From the NCBI GenBank assembly GCA_023459535.1, contig JAEWTK010000177.1, positions 1 to 6,704 of the forward strand: a DNA stretch of 6,704 nt, written 5' to 3'. Below are positions 1 to 6,704 of this stretch, piece by piece; within the stretch, counting starts at the first letter, position 1; every line of letters begins with the position of its first letter. Made by a program: the position numbers and the translations under genes. Below the pieces are notes generated by a model. That model searched no databases and had not been told where the DNA came from. It saw nothing but the letters and a program-made list of their open reading frames with translations. Source of the stretch: Pseudomonadota bacterium. Its GTDB lineage: Bacteria; Pseudomonadota; Gammaproteobacteria; Burkholderiales; Methylophilaceae.

Positions 1-474
1 ACCGATGTTCGCATCGCCGCTCAACCGGGGATTGCCGCCATCACCCTGACCAATACGGCAGGCAGTGGTCCTGCTCGTGTCAGCGCGCTGCTCGGCCTCC
101 CGCTTGCCGACATCGGCCTCGATCTGCCACTGCAGCCGCCCTCCAGCGAAATGCTCGACTTCAGCGTGGATCATCCGGTCGCTGACGACTTGCCGCAAGA
201 AGCCTCCATCGACAGCCCGCTCGGCGGCAGCCTGCAGAATGCCTTGAGTCAGTCCGACGCACTATGTGTAATGCTGATAGGGAGTATGCAATGTGAAGCA
301 GGACTGAGCGGATTGATCAACACGGTCGTATCTACCCTCGTTAGTCCATTGCTAGGTGAAATCGGCCGCGTACTACTGGACCCCTTGCTGGAATTACTCG
401 GCATCAAACTGGGTGGGATGGATGTGACATTGGAAGGCGTGCATCATCATCAAGCCAATCCACTCGTGATCTAG
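1..474 (+). CDS. C-terminal part of a probable TadG-like pilus assembly protein (5' end outside window)
   Basis: The reading frame is open from base 1 to the TAG at 472-474, giving the last 157 residues of a longer protein whose start lies outside the window. The visible part contains no catalytic motif. It has an Ala/Leu-rich stretch, a central segment with two cysteines about 11 residues apart (near residues 91 and 102), then a hydrophobic, possibly amphipathic run of repeated leucines ending in a 'LLGIKLGGMDVTLEGV' signature. From memory, this Leu-rich segment followed by LGI-x-LGG-x-DVT just before the stop is typical of the C-terminus of TadG-related Flp pilus assembly proteins of betaproteobacteria. 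These are envelope proteins with an N-terminal membrane anchor encoded in Tad secretion/pilus clusters. The tail here ends in HHHQANPLVI, where I would expect a cysteine-containing end, so the assignment is tentative. A transcription terminator follows 38 bases after the stop. Confidence 0.6.
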   Translation, partial: TDVRIAAQPGIAAITLTNTAGSGPARVSALLGLPLADIGLDLPLQPPSSEMLDFSVDHPVADDLPQEASIDSPLGGSLQNALSQSDALCVMLIGSMQCEAGLSGLINTVVSTLVSPLLGEIGRVLLDPLLELLGIKLGGMDVTLEGVHHHQANPLVI

Positions 475-512
475 GCAGGCGTCGCTCAGGGAAGCGCCCG
501 ACACGCAAACAA

Positions 513-540
513 AAACGGAGCCAACACCATGGCTCCGTTT
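513..540. terminator. Bidirectional Rho-independent terminator between the TadG-like gene and ssb
   Basis: A perfect 10-bp inverted repeat, AAACGGAGCC (513-522) and GGCTCCGTTT (531-540), encloses an 8-base loop. On the plus strand the stem runs into TTTTCATTT, and on the minus strand into TTTTTGTTTG. It can therefore end the rightward TadG-like transcript, whose stop is 38 bases upstream, and the leftward ssb transcript, whose stop is 43 bases upstream. The T run on the minus strand is the better of the two. No other candidate terminator lies between the two convergent genes. Confidence 0.85.
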
Positions 541-583
541 TCATTTACAGCTATTTTGGCAATACCACCCTGAAACGTACCCG

Positions 584-1066
584 CTAGAACGGAATATCGT
601 CATCGAACTCGTCGAATGACGAAGCGGCAGCCGGCTTGGCGGCCTGTGCTGCCGGGGCCGACTGCCTTGCCGGTGGAGCACCGGCGTCCTGATCCTGGTT
701 CATATCGTCATAACTGGCATTCGAACCGCCGCCATCACGCCCACCCAACATCTGCATCTGGTCAGCAATGATTTCCGTGGTGTAACGGTCCTGACCTTCC
801 TTGGTTTGCCATTTGCGTGTCTGCAAGCGGCCTTCAACATAGACCGGACGGCCTTTTTTCAGGTATTCACCGGCGATCTCCGCCAACTTGCGGTACATGA
901 CAATGTTATGCCACTCGGTACGCTCCTGCCGCTGACCGCTTTTGTCCTTCCAGCTGTCTGTCGTTGCGATGCTGAAATTACATACGGCCTCGCCATTTGG
1001 CATATAACGCACTTCCGGGTCGCGCCCGAGGTTGCCAACCAGAATTACCTTGTTCACTGATGCCAT
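584..1066 (-). CDS. ssb: Single-stranded DNA-binding protein SSB
   Basis: This 160-residue protein coats single-stranded DNA during replication, recombination and repair and recruits partner proteins. Residues 1 to about 110 form the OB-fold domain, starting [20 protein letters not shown] and closing with the QMQMLGGR motif typical of SSB. The DNA-stacking aromatic residues known from E. coli SSB have counterparts here: W39, W52, Y58 (Phe in E. coli) and W86. A Gly/Ala/Pro/Gln-rich flexible linker (about 110-150) leads to the conserved acidic tip DDDIPF, which binds RecO, RecQ, PriA, exonuclease I and other partners. The length is slightly below the 178 residues of the E. coli protein because of a shorter linker. 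The start is supported by a good Shine-Dalgarno sequence (AGGGAG, 1072-1077) five bases upstream. The gene follows the yajR-like gene after 20 bp and is probably co-transcribed with it. A strong terminator lies downstream. Confidence 0.97.
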   Translation of the reverse strand: MASVNKVILVGNLGRDPEVRYMPNGEAVCNFSIATTDSWKDKSGQRQERTEWHNIVMYRKLAEIAGEYLKKGRPVYVEGRLQTRKWQTKEGQDRYTTEIIADQMQMLGGRDGGGSNASYDDMNQDQDAGAPPARQSAPAAQAAKPAAASSFDEFDDDIPF

Positions 1067-1071
1067 GATTT

Positions 1072-1077
1072 CTCCCT
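1072..1077 (-). promoter_or_regulatory. Ribosome binding site of ssb
   Basis: AGGGAG on the minus strand lies five bases before the ssb ATG, within the 20-bp gap after the yajR stop codon. It fixes the ssb start and shows that ssb has its own efficient initiation signal even if transcribed from the yajR promoter. Confidence 0.8.
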
Positions 1078-1086
1078 ATATTCTCG

Positions 1087-2466
1087 CTAATTCGCCGCAA
1101 TGAGCCGCAACACTTCCGCCTCATCATAACGCTGTTGCATATCGACCTTAAGTATAACCAAACCTTCATCCGGCAGGACTACCGCCTCGCGCACACCGGC
1201 TACCGCACCCAGCCGCGTGGACAGGTTTTTGGCAGCGGCTTTCGTCATTTCCTCGAGATGGTACATCTTACTCTTAACTGCCGGCGGTGTTTTCATGCTC
1301 AGCGCCGCAATCAGCCACATCGCCATCAGCACGCTGCAGAATACAAAAACCGAGGCAAAGCCATGGTAATGCGATAGATAACCGCCAACAACGCCGCCGA
1401 CAAAAATACCCAATGATTGCGCCGTGTTATAGACACCGATCGCCGTGCCTTTGGATGCTGCGGGCGCCAGTTTGGAAATAATCGAGGGCAGCGTCGCCTC
1501 CAGAATATTGAACGCGATGAAATAAACCGAAAGCGAAATGATGATGCCCCAGAACGCATCGATGGAACCGGCAAACAGCAGCTGCGCCGCCAGCATGATA
1601 GCAATCGCGCCGACAAAGACTTGCTTCAGCCGGGCTTTCTTTTCGCCATAGATAATCGCCGGTACCATCAGCGCAAAGGACAGCACCATGATTGGCAGAT
1701 AGATCAGCCAATGATCGTTCTCGCTCATGCCGCTGGTCTGCTTGATGGCAAAAGGCACGACGACGAACATGGCCATTTGTGCCGCATGCAGGGCAAAGAT
1801 GCCGAAATTGAGCCGCATCAGCTGCATGTCTTTCATCACATCCTTGAGCTTGTTCGGCGCGGCTTCTGCATCCGAGTGGAAACGGCTGACGACCGGGTCC
1901 GGCACCAGGTATTTGACATCCAGTATCGCCAGCACCGCCAGCACGCCGGTCAGCATGAAGATGCCGGGGATACCGATCCACTGGTTCAGGGCCGGGCCGA
2001 GAATCAGCGAAAGGGCAAAAGTAATGCCGATGGTGCCGCCTATCATGGCCATCGCCTTGGTGCGATGCTCCTCGCGCGTCAGGTCCGCCACCAGCGCCGT
2101 CACCACGGCGGAGACCGCCCCTGCACCCTGGATCGCCCGGCCGATAATGACCGTGGTCAGGTCCGTGGCAAAGGCCGCGATCAGGCTGCCGATGACCAAT
2201 AGCACCAGCCCGATGTAGATCATGCGCTTGCGGCCAAAGCGGTCCGAGGCCATGCCGAACGGCAGCTGGAACATGGCCTGCGTAAGACCATAGGCACCGA
2301 GTGCAAGCCCGATCAGCAGATGGTTTTCGCCGCCCGGCAGGGTTTCTGCATAAATGGAGAATATCGGCAGGATGAGGAACATGCCCAGCATGCGCAATCC
2401 ATAGATGGAAGCAAGGCTCATACTGGCCCGCACTTCAAGTGCGGACATACGTTCTGACTGAAGCAT
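1087..2466 (-). CDS. yajR: MFS transporter of the YajR type with a C-terminal soluble domain
   Basis: This 459-residue inner-membrane protein belongs to the major facilitator superfamily. It strongly resembles E. coli YajR as I remember it (LRMLGMF near residue 24, AYGLTQAMFQLPFG near 58, DLTREEHRTKAMAMIG, the KGTAIGVYNTAQSLG region), and the length is close to the 454 residues of YajR. MFS motif A is clear at residues 71-81 (GMASDRFGRKR), in the loop between helices 2 and 3. Twelve hydrophobic segments are plausible up to about residue 390. The last ~69 residues (391-459) are soluble, with a beta-alpha-beta-beta-alpha-beta-like pattern, matching the ferredoxin-like YAM domain of YajR. The substrate is not known. 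Start choice is uncertain: no Shine-Dalgarno sequence precedes the ATG at 2466, and the ATG at 2448 (M7) gives MSALEVRA, which aligns with the usual start of such proteins. The gene is divergent from uvrA and followed by ssb after 20 bp. Confidence 0.9.
   Translation of the reverse strand: MLQSERMSALEVRASMSLASIYGLRMLGMFLILPIFSIYAETLPGGENHLLIGLALGAYGLTQAMFQLPFGMASDRFGRKRMIYIGLVLLVIGSLIAAFATDLTTVIIGRAIQGAGAVSAVVTALVADLTREEHRTKAMAMIGGTIGITFALSLILGPALNQWIGIPGIFMLTGVLAVLAILDVKYLVPDPVVSRFHSDAEAAPNKLKDVMKDMQLMRLNFGIFALHAAQMAMFVVVPFAIKQTSGMSENDHWLIYLPIMVLSFALMVPAIIYGEKKARLKQVFVGAIAIMLAAQLLFAGSIDAFWGIIISLSVYFIAFNILEATLPSIISKLAPAASKGTAIGVYNTAQSLGIFVGGVVGGYLSHYHGFASVFVFCSVLMAMWLIAALSMKTPPAVKSKMYHLEEMTKAAAKNLSTRLGAVAGVREAVVLPDEGLVILKVDMQQRYDEAEVLRLIAAN
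2428..2444. repeat. 17-bp near-perfect palindrome at the 5' end of yajR
   Basis: The 8-base arms CCGCACTT (2428-2435) and AAGTGCGG (2437-2444) are exact reverse complements around a single central base. The element begins five bases into the reading frame if yajR starts at the 2448 ATG, or in codons 8-13 if it starts at 2466. In RNA it could fold as a 7-bp GC-rich stem with a 3-base loop. It could act as a translation-affecting hairpin or a protein-binding site, or be a coincidence of codon choice; the sequence alone does not decide. Confidence 0.5.
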
Positions 2467-2476
2467 GGAAAATTGA

Positions 2477-2506
2477 TTGAGTAGAGTGGTGAAAATTGCG
2501 TATATT
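2477..2506 (+). promoter_or_regulatory. Candidate sigma-70 promoter for uvrA
   Basis: TTGAGT (2477-2482) and TATATT (2501-2506) are separated by 18 bases and resemble the -35 and -10 consensus. Transcription would begin near 2513, giving a leader of only about 25 bases before the uvrA ATG. I see no LexA-type SOS box (CTGT-N8-ACAG) here, unlike uvrA of E. coli. The call rests on consensus matching only. Confidence 0.4.
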
Positions 2507-2531
2507 ATCAGGTTAGCTCACTGCCCGTCAG
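2502..2531 (-). promoter_or_regulatory. Candidate sigma-70 promoter for yajR-ssb
   Basis: Reading the minus strand, CTGACG (2531-2526) precedes two overlapping -10 candidates: GATAAT (2509-2504, 16-base spacing) and TAATAT (2507-2502, 18-base spacing). Transcription would start near 2495 and run left into yajR and probably ssb. The -10 region overlaps that of the proposed uvrA promoter on the other strand. This is a consensus match only, with a weak -35. Confidence 0.35.
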
Positions 2532-2537
2532 ACACTC

Positions 2538-5351
2538 ATGGATTTCATTCGCATTCGCGGTGCTCGCACCCACAACCTGAAAAATGTTTCGCTGGATTTG
2601 CCACGCAACAAGATGATTGTGATTACCGGTCTTTCCGGCTCCGGTAAGTCCTCCCTGGCATTCGATACGCTCTATGCAGAAGGCCAGCGCCGTTATGTCG
2701 AATCTCTTTCCGCCTACGCCCGCCAGTTTCTGGCACGTATGGACAAACCGGATGTCGACTTGATCGAAGGCCTATCACCAGCCATCTCCATCGAGCAGAA
2801 ATCCACCTCGCACAACCCGCGTTCCACGGTCGGCACCGTCACCGAAATCCACGATTACCTGCGCCTGCTCTATGCCCGCGCCGGCGATCCTGAATGCCCG
2901 GAACACGGCATCAAGCTCGAAGCGCAAACCGTCTCGCAGATGGTTGACAGCGTGCTGAGCCTGCCGGAAGAAACCAAGCTCATGATCGTCGCGCCGGTGG
3001 TCAGCAACCGCAAGGGCGAGCAGGTCGACCTCTTTGAGGAACTGAAAGCGCAGGGCTTTGTGCGCGTGCGTGTCGACGGTGAAACCTATGAACTGGACGC
3101 CGTACCCAAGCTGGCTAAAACCACCAAGCACAATGTCGAGGTCGTGGTTGACCGCTTGAAAGTACGCGCCGACATGAAGCAGCGCATCGCGGAATCCTTC
3201 GAAACCGCCCTGCGTCTGGCCGATGGCAAGGCGCTCGCTGTAGAAATGGATAGCGGCAAGGAGCACCTGTTCTCCGCCAAGTTCTCCTGCCCGGTATGTG
3301 ACTACTCACTTGCGGAGCTTGAACCACGGCTGTTCTCATTCAACAACCCGATGGGCGCCTGCCCCAAATGCGACGGCCTCGGTCAGATCAGCTTCTTCGA
3401 CCCCAAACGCGTGGTGGCTTTCCCGCACCTGTCGCTCGCTTCCGGTGCCATCAAGGGCTGGGACAAGCGCAACCAGTTCTATTTCCAGATGCTGCAGAGT
3501 CTGGGCGCACATTATGGCTTTGATCTGGAAACACCGTTCGAGGAACTGCCTGCGCACGTACAACAGATTTTGTTGCACGGTAGCGGCAAGGAAGCCATCG
3601 CCTTCAAATACCTGAACGAACGCGGCTCGGTCTACCAGAAGACACACAGCTTCGAGGGCATCCTCAACAACCTGCAACGCCGTTATCACGAAACCGACTC
3701 CAGCACCGTGCGTGAGGAACTGGCGAAATACCTCAACTCACAAGCCTGCCCGGACTGCAGCGGCACACGTTTACGGCGCGAAGCCCGGCACGTCAAAGTC
3801 GGCGACCGCAACATCCATGAAGTCTGCGAGATTCCACTGAAGCAGGCACTCACTTTCTTTGAAACCTTGACATTAACGGGTCAGAAGCTGGCCATCGCCG
3901 ACAAAATCGTCAAGGAGATCAGCAGCCGCCTCAAGTTCCTGACCAATGTCGGCCTTGAATACCTGTCGCTGTCACGCTCGGCCGAGACGCTGTCCGGCGG
4001 CGAAGCGCAGCGCATTCGTCTGGCCTCGCAGATCGGCTCAGGCCTGACCGGCGTCATGTATGTGCTGGATGAACCTTCCATCGGTCTACACCAGCGCGAC
4101 AACGACCGCCTGTTGGAAACCCTGATGCGCCTGCGCGACATCGGCAACACGGTGATCGTCGTCGAACATGACCAAGATGCCATTCTGGCCGCGGATTATG
4201 TGGTGGATATCGGTCCAGGGGCGGGCGAACACGGCGGACATATCGTGGCCAGCGGCACCCCTGCCGAAATCCAGAAAAACAAGGACTCACTCACTGGTCA
4301 ATACCTGAGCGGCAAGAAAGTCATCGCAATACCGAAGAAACGCCATCATGCAGATCCCGCACACTGGCTGACGATGTCAGGCGCCAGCGGCAACAACCTG
4401 CAGAATGTCACGCTGAAACTGCCGGTTGGTCTGCTCACCTGCGTCACCGGCGTGTCCGGCTCCGGCAAATCGACGCTGATCAATGACACCCTGTACCGGG
4501 CAGTAGCACATCACCTTTATGCCAGTTCAACCGAACCGGCGCCTTATGAAGAAATCGACGGCCTGGCGTTCTTCGACAAGGTCGTCGATGTCGATCAGAG
4601 CCCGATCGGCCGCACACCCCGCTCCAACCCGGCAACCTACACCGGCCTTTTCACACCGATACGCGAACTGTTCGCCGGTGTGCCGGAATCGCGCGCCCGC
4701 GGCTACGGCCCCGGCAGATACTCATTCAACGTCAAGGGCGGCCGCTGCGAAGCCTGTCAGGGCGACGGCGTCATCCGTGTCGAGATGCACTTCCTGCCCG
4801 ATGTCTATGTGCCTTGCGACGTCTGCAAGGGCCACCGCTACAACCGCGAGACGCTGGAGATTCAGTACAAGAGCAAGAACATCCGCGAAATCCTGGAAAT
4901 GACGGTGGAACAGGCGCGGGTATTTTTCGATGCCGTGCCGGTTGTCGCCCGCAAGCTGCAGACCCTGCTGGACGTCGGCCTCGGTTATATCACGCTGGGG
5001 CAATCCGCTACCACCCTGTCCGGCGGCGAAGCACAGCGAGTGAAACTGGCACTGGAACTATCCAAGCGCGACACCGGCCGCACACTCTACATTCTGGACG
5101 AACCGACGACGGGGCTGCATTTCGCCGACATTCAATTGCTGCTCGACGTCATCCATCGATTGCGCGACCACGGCAACACCATCGTCATCATCGAACACAA
5201 TCTGGATGTGATCAAAACCGCAGACTGGATCGTCGACATGGGACCGGAAGGCGGCGACGGCGGCGGCATGGTGGTGGCGGAAGGTACGCCGGAGAAAGTG
5301 GCAGAGAATCCGAAGAGTTACACCGGTAAATACCTGAAGCCGATGCTGTAA
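2538..5351 (+). CDS. uvrA: Excinuclease ABC subunit A (UvrA)
   Basis: UvrA is the damage-recognition ATPase of nucleotide excision repair. A UvrA dimer loads UvrB at bulky lesions, after which UvrC cuts. The 937-residue length matches the family (940 in E. coli). Both ABC modules are complete. Module I has Walker [10 protein letters not shown] (residues 31-39), signature LSGGE (485-489), Walker B VLDEP (D511, E512) and switch histidine H544. Module II has Walker [10 protein letters not shown] (638-646, K644), signature LSGGE (827-831), D854/E855 and H887. The UvrB-binding and insertion regions lie inside module I. A first CxxC pair set (C251, C254, C275, C278) and a second (C737, C740, C760, C763) are both intact and bind zinc in the family, the second being important for damage recognition. 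The N-terminus [16 protein letters not shown] fits the family start exactly, although no clear Shine-Dalgarno sequence precedes it. It is divergent from yajR and convergent with the DUF456 gene. Confidence 0.99.
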   Translation: MDFIRIRGARTHNLKNVSLDLPRNKMIVITGLSGSGKSSLAFDTLYAEGQRRYVESLSAYARQFLARMDKPDVDLIEGLSPAISIEQKSTSHNPRSTVGTVTEIHDYLRLLYARAGDPECPEHGIKLEAQTVSQMVDSVLSLPEETKLMIVAPVVSNRKGEQVDLFEELKAQGFVRVRVDGETYELDAVPKLAKTTKHNVEVVVDRLKVRADMKQRIAESFETALRLADGKALAVEMDSGKEHLFSAKFSCPVCDYSLAELEPRLFSFNNPMGACPKCDGLGQISFFDPKRVVAFPHLSLASGAIKGWDKRNQFYFQMLQSLGAHYGFDLETPFEELPAHVQQILLHGSGKEAIAFKYLNERGSVYQKTHSFEGILNNLQRRYHETDSSTVREELAKYLNSQACPDCSGTRLRREARHVKVGDRNIHEVCEIPLKQALTFFETLTLTGQKLAIADKIVKEISSRLKFLTNVGLEYLSLSRSAETLSGGEAQRIRLASQIGSGLTGVMYVLDEPSIGLHQRDNDRLLETLMRLRDIGNTVIVVEHDQDAILAADYVVDIGPGAGEHGGHIVASGTPAEIQKNKDSLTGQYLSGKKVIAIPKKRHHADPAHWLTMSGASGNNLQNVTLKLPVGLLTCVTGVSGSGKSTLINDTLYRAVAHHLYASSTEPAPYEEIDGLAFFDKVVDVDQSPIGRTPRSNPATYTGLFTPIRELFAGVPESRARGYGPGRYSFNVKGGRCEACQGDGVIRVEMHFLPDVYVPCDVCKGHRYNRETLEIQYKSKNIREILEMTVEQARVFFDAVPVVARKLQTLLDVGLGYITLGQSATTLSGGEAQRVKLALELSKRDTGRTLYILDEPTTGLHFADIQLLLDVIHRLRDHGNTIVIIEHNLDVIKTADWIVDMGPEGGDGGGMVVAEGTPEKVAENPKSYTGKYLKPML

Positions 5352-5374
5352 GGCTTCATGCCCATGCGCAAACT

Positions 5375-5851
5375 TCAGAAGAAATAGGCGTAGGCAAAAA
5401 TACCCAGCATCAGCAGGGCAAACACCAGCTTGACCGCCAGCGACAGCGCAAAACCAAGACCGGCCGCCACGCCGACCTTGGTAGCACGGCCGGCATCACG
5501 ATGTGCCATCAGTTCTCCAACCACCGCCCCCAGCACCGTGCCCAGAATAATGCCGATAACACCGGCCGGCATGCCGAGCAAGGCGCCGACGATGGTGCCT
5601 ATCAGCGCCTCCCGGCTAGCGCCGACCGATTTGGTTGTCAGCAGCGAAGCGACAATATCAAAAATCCAGGCAATCATCGCCAACACGCCGATGACAATCA
5701 CGGTCGTCACGCTGACCAGCACGAAATCGTCGATCCAAGCGCCAAGCAACAAGCCGGCAAACAGTAGCGGCACGCCGGGCAGCGCCGGCAATGCCATGCC
5801 GAGCACACCGAGCACGACCAGTAACAGCACCACCAACCAGAGCCATTCCAT
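5375..5851 (-). CDS. DUF456 family small membrane protein
   Basis: This 158-residue, highly hydrophobic protein of unknown function matches the DUF456 family as I know it. The N-terminus has a first membrane segment (about 4-22) followed by the family's PALPGVPLLFAG motif (22-33). A second long hydrophobic stretch spans 43-71. A short polar stretch with K74, R80 and E81 (GASREALIG) precedes a glycine-rich helix region (83-112) with small residues every three to four positions, as in glycine zippers. After a charged loop (E113 to R122) comes a final membrane segment (about 126-156). There is no signal peptidase site or catalytic motif. The start is supported by GGGGAG (5859-5864), seven bases upstream. 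It lies 26 bp downstream of mtgA on the same strand and is probably its operon partner. Its stop is only 23 bp from that of uvrA, and I see no terminator in that gap. Confidence 0.85.
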   Translation of the reverse strand: MEWLWLVVLLLVVLGVLGMALPALPGVPLLFAGLLLGAWIDDFVLVSVTTVIVIGVLAMIAWIFDIVASLLTTKSVGASREALIGTIVGALLGMPAGVIGIILGTVLGAVVGELMAHRDAGRATKVGVAAGLGFALSLAVKLVFALLMLGIFAYAYFF

Positions 5852-5858
5852 CGATTAA

Positions 5859-5864
5859 CTCCCC
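5859..5864 (-). promoter_or_regulatory. Ribosome binding site of the DUF456 gene
   Basis: GGGGAG on the minus strand sits seven bases before the ATG at 5851, within the 26-bp gap after the mtgA stop. It supports this start and independent translation within a shared transcript. Confidence 0.75.
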
Positions 5865-5877
5865 ATATCAATCCGCA

Positions 5878-6573
5878 TTATTTTGGCACCTCCACCAGAC
5901 GCATGCGCGACTGTATGGTACCGGTCTTGCGGTTCAGAAAACGCGTCGAGCGATGTTTATCGTAGAAACGCGGATTGGGAATCATGGCCGCCATTCTAGC
6001 GGCCTGATAACTGGATAAATGGCGTGCGCTTGTGCCGTAATAATGCCTCGCAGCCGCATCGGCCCCGAACACGCCATTACCCCACTCGATGACGTTCAGA
6101 TAGATTTCCAGGATGCGGCGCTTGCTCATCATCTTTTCCAGCATCAGCGTAATGACCGCTTCCTGCAACTTGCGCCAGGGTGTGCGCTGCGAGGACAGGA
6201 ACAGGTTCTTGGCCAATTGCTGACTGATGGTCGAACCGCCCGCCACCAGCCTGCCTTTTTTCAGATTCTTTTCGTAGGCCTGCTGGATTCCGTCCCAATC
6301 AAAACCTTCATGCTGCGCGAACTTGGAGTCCTCTGCAGCAACCACGGCACGCTTCAAATTGACCGAGATATGCTGATAATCCACCCACTGATGCTTGAGC
6401 CTAGCTTCAGGGTTTTCCTTTTGCAGCTGTTGCAGACGATCCCGCATGAAAGCGGTCGAAGCCGGGTTCTGATGCACCCAGTAACAGATATGCAGGAATA
6501 TCCAGAGCTGATACAACAGAATCAGTAGCAACAGCCCGAGCAGACCGCGCCAGACCCAGGCCTTGATGCTCAT
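5878..6573 (-). CDS. mtgA: Monofunctional peptidoglycan glycosyltransferase MtgA
   Basis: MtgA polymerises lipid II into glycan strands at the outer face of the inner membrane, without transpeptidase activity. From the ATG at 6573 the protein has 231 residues (242 in E. coli). An N-terminal anchor spans about residues 7-31, with positively charged residues before it. The glycosyltransferase family 51 domain fills the rest. Motif I is AAEDSKFAQHEGFD (79-92) with catalytic E81, and motif II is GGSTISQQLAKN (112-123). Motif III, RKLQEA (134-139), contains the second conserved glutamate E138, and motif IV is KRRILEIYLNVIEWG (151-165), followed by GVFGADAAARHYYG. The frame is open further upstream to 6633, but that start would overlap aroE by 18 codons and add a non-hydrophobic extension, so 6573 is preferred. 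It starts five bases after the aroE stop and is followed by the DUF456 gene. Confidence 0.96.
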   Translation of the reverse strand: MSIKAWVWRGLLGLLLLILLYQLWIFLHICYWVHQNPASTAFMRDRLQQLQKENPEARLKHQWVDYQHISVNLKRAVVAAEDSKFAQHEGFDWDGIQQAYEKNLKKGRLVAGGSTISQQLAKNLFLSSQRTPWRKLQEAVITLMLEKMMSKRRILEIYLNVIEWGNGVFGADAAARHYYGTSARHLSSYQAARMAAMIPNPRFYDKHRSTRFLNRKTGTIQSRMRLVEVPK

Positions 6574-6578
6574 TGAAA

Positions 6579-6704
6579 CTATGCCCTGAATGCCGCGATG
6601 ACCGGCGCCGTCAACGGCCTGACTCCGCGCCACAGAAAGAATGATTCGGCCGCCTGTTCAACCAGCATGCCCAGACCATCGGCCACGCGTGCCTGCTGCA
6701 GCCG
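6579..6704 (-). CDS. aroE: Shikimate dehydrogenase, C-terminal end (5' part outside window)
   Basis: On the minus strand the frame is open from the window edge to a TAG at 6581-6579, giving the last 41 residues. The segment [23 protein letters not shown] and the ending PVIAAFRA match the C-terminal helices of AroE as I know them. In the family, the GxGMLVxQAA stretch lies beside the NADPH and shikimate site, and its glutamine contacts shikimate. AroE reduces 3-dehydroshikimate to shikimate in aromatic amino acid biosynthesis in the cytoplasm. The N-terminal catalytic domain and most of the NADP-binding domain lie outside the window. The stop is five bases before the mtgA start. An aroE-mtgA pair is, to my recollection, common in betaproteobacteria, which supports the call. 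Confidence 0.9.
   Translation of the reverse strand, partial: RLQQARVADGLGMLVEQAAESFFLWRGVRPLTAPVIAAFRA
6584..6587 (-). promoter_or_regulatory. Probable ribosome binding site of mtgA inside the end of aroE
   Basis: AGGG on the minus strand lies ten bases before the ATG at 6573 and overlaps the penultimate codons of aroE. Its position supports the 231-residue mtgA start and suggests translational coupling to aroE. The match is short and the spacing slightly long. Confidence 0.45.

Noticed and set aside
478..500. Possible second hairpin just after the TadG-like stop (CGCT at 483-486 with AGCG at 493-496)
   Set aside because: Only four contiguous base pairs with mismatches beyond and no T run. 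The 513-540 hairpin explains termination.
1417..2202. Long 261-codon open frame on the plus strand opposite yajR
   Set aside because: It lies wholly antisense to a confidently identified transporter. Its translation is very rich in Arg, Asp, His and Gln with no domain pattern, as expected from the reverse frame of a hydrophobic protein in GC-rich DNA.
2775..3689. Open frames on the minus strand within uvrA (163 and 117 codons)
   Set aside because: uvrA is certain over this whole stretch, and the antisense products show no recognisable family. They are reading-frame shadows.
5373..5381. Small palindrome CTTCAGAAG at the end of the DUF456 gene, considered as a terminator
   Set aside because: Four-base arms around one base cannot form a stable terminator, and no T run follows on either strand.
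5986..6004. Inverted repeat GGCCGC / GCGGCC within mtgA
   Set aside because: Six-base arms with a 7-base loop inside a conserved coding region, no T run, and explained by Ala-rich codons (QAARMAAM). Likely chance.
6019..6528. 169-codon open frame on the plus strand opposite mtgA
   Set aside because: It is antisense to all GT51 motifs of mtgA, has no domain resemblance and no supporting start signal.

Overview
The window looks like chromosomal DNA of a betaproteobacterium. The basis is close resemblance of every full-length product to proteobacterial housekeeping families, a moderately GC-rich composition, and a divergent uvrA / MFS-ssb arrangement and an aroE-mtgA pair that I recall as common in that class. 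The genus cannot be fixed from this sequence. No mobile element, CRISPR array, tRNA or rRNA was seen.

Layout, left to right. Positions 1-474 hold the 3' end of a rightward gene, probably a TadG-like Flp/Tad pilus-associated protein, cut off by the window edge. A strong hairpin with T runs on both sides (513-540) separates it from a leftward pair ending there: an MFS transporter closely resembling YajR (1087-2466), followed 20 bp later by ssb (584-1066). A 71-bp region (2467-2537) separates yajR from the rightward uvrA (2538-5351). It appears to carry two overlapping promoters pointing in opposite directions. After uvrA, a second leftward cluster converges on it with only 23 bp between stop codons. 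In order of transcription this cluster is the end of aroE (6579-6704), mtgA (5878-6573) and a DUF456 membrane protein (5375-5851), tightly spaced and probably one operon.

Functionally, the middle block combines DNA damage recognition (UvrA) and single-strand DNA protection (SSB) with a membrane transporter. The right block combines aromatic amino acid biosynthesis (shikimate dehydrogenase), peptidoglycan glycan-strand synthesis (MtgA) and an uncharacterised small membrane protein.

I did not find a convincing new system. The points most worth a second look are a 17-bp near-perfect palindrome inside the first codons of yajR, the overlapping divergent promoters, the lack of a recognisable ribosome binding site before uvrA, and the DUF456-mtgA linkage.
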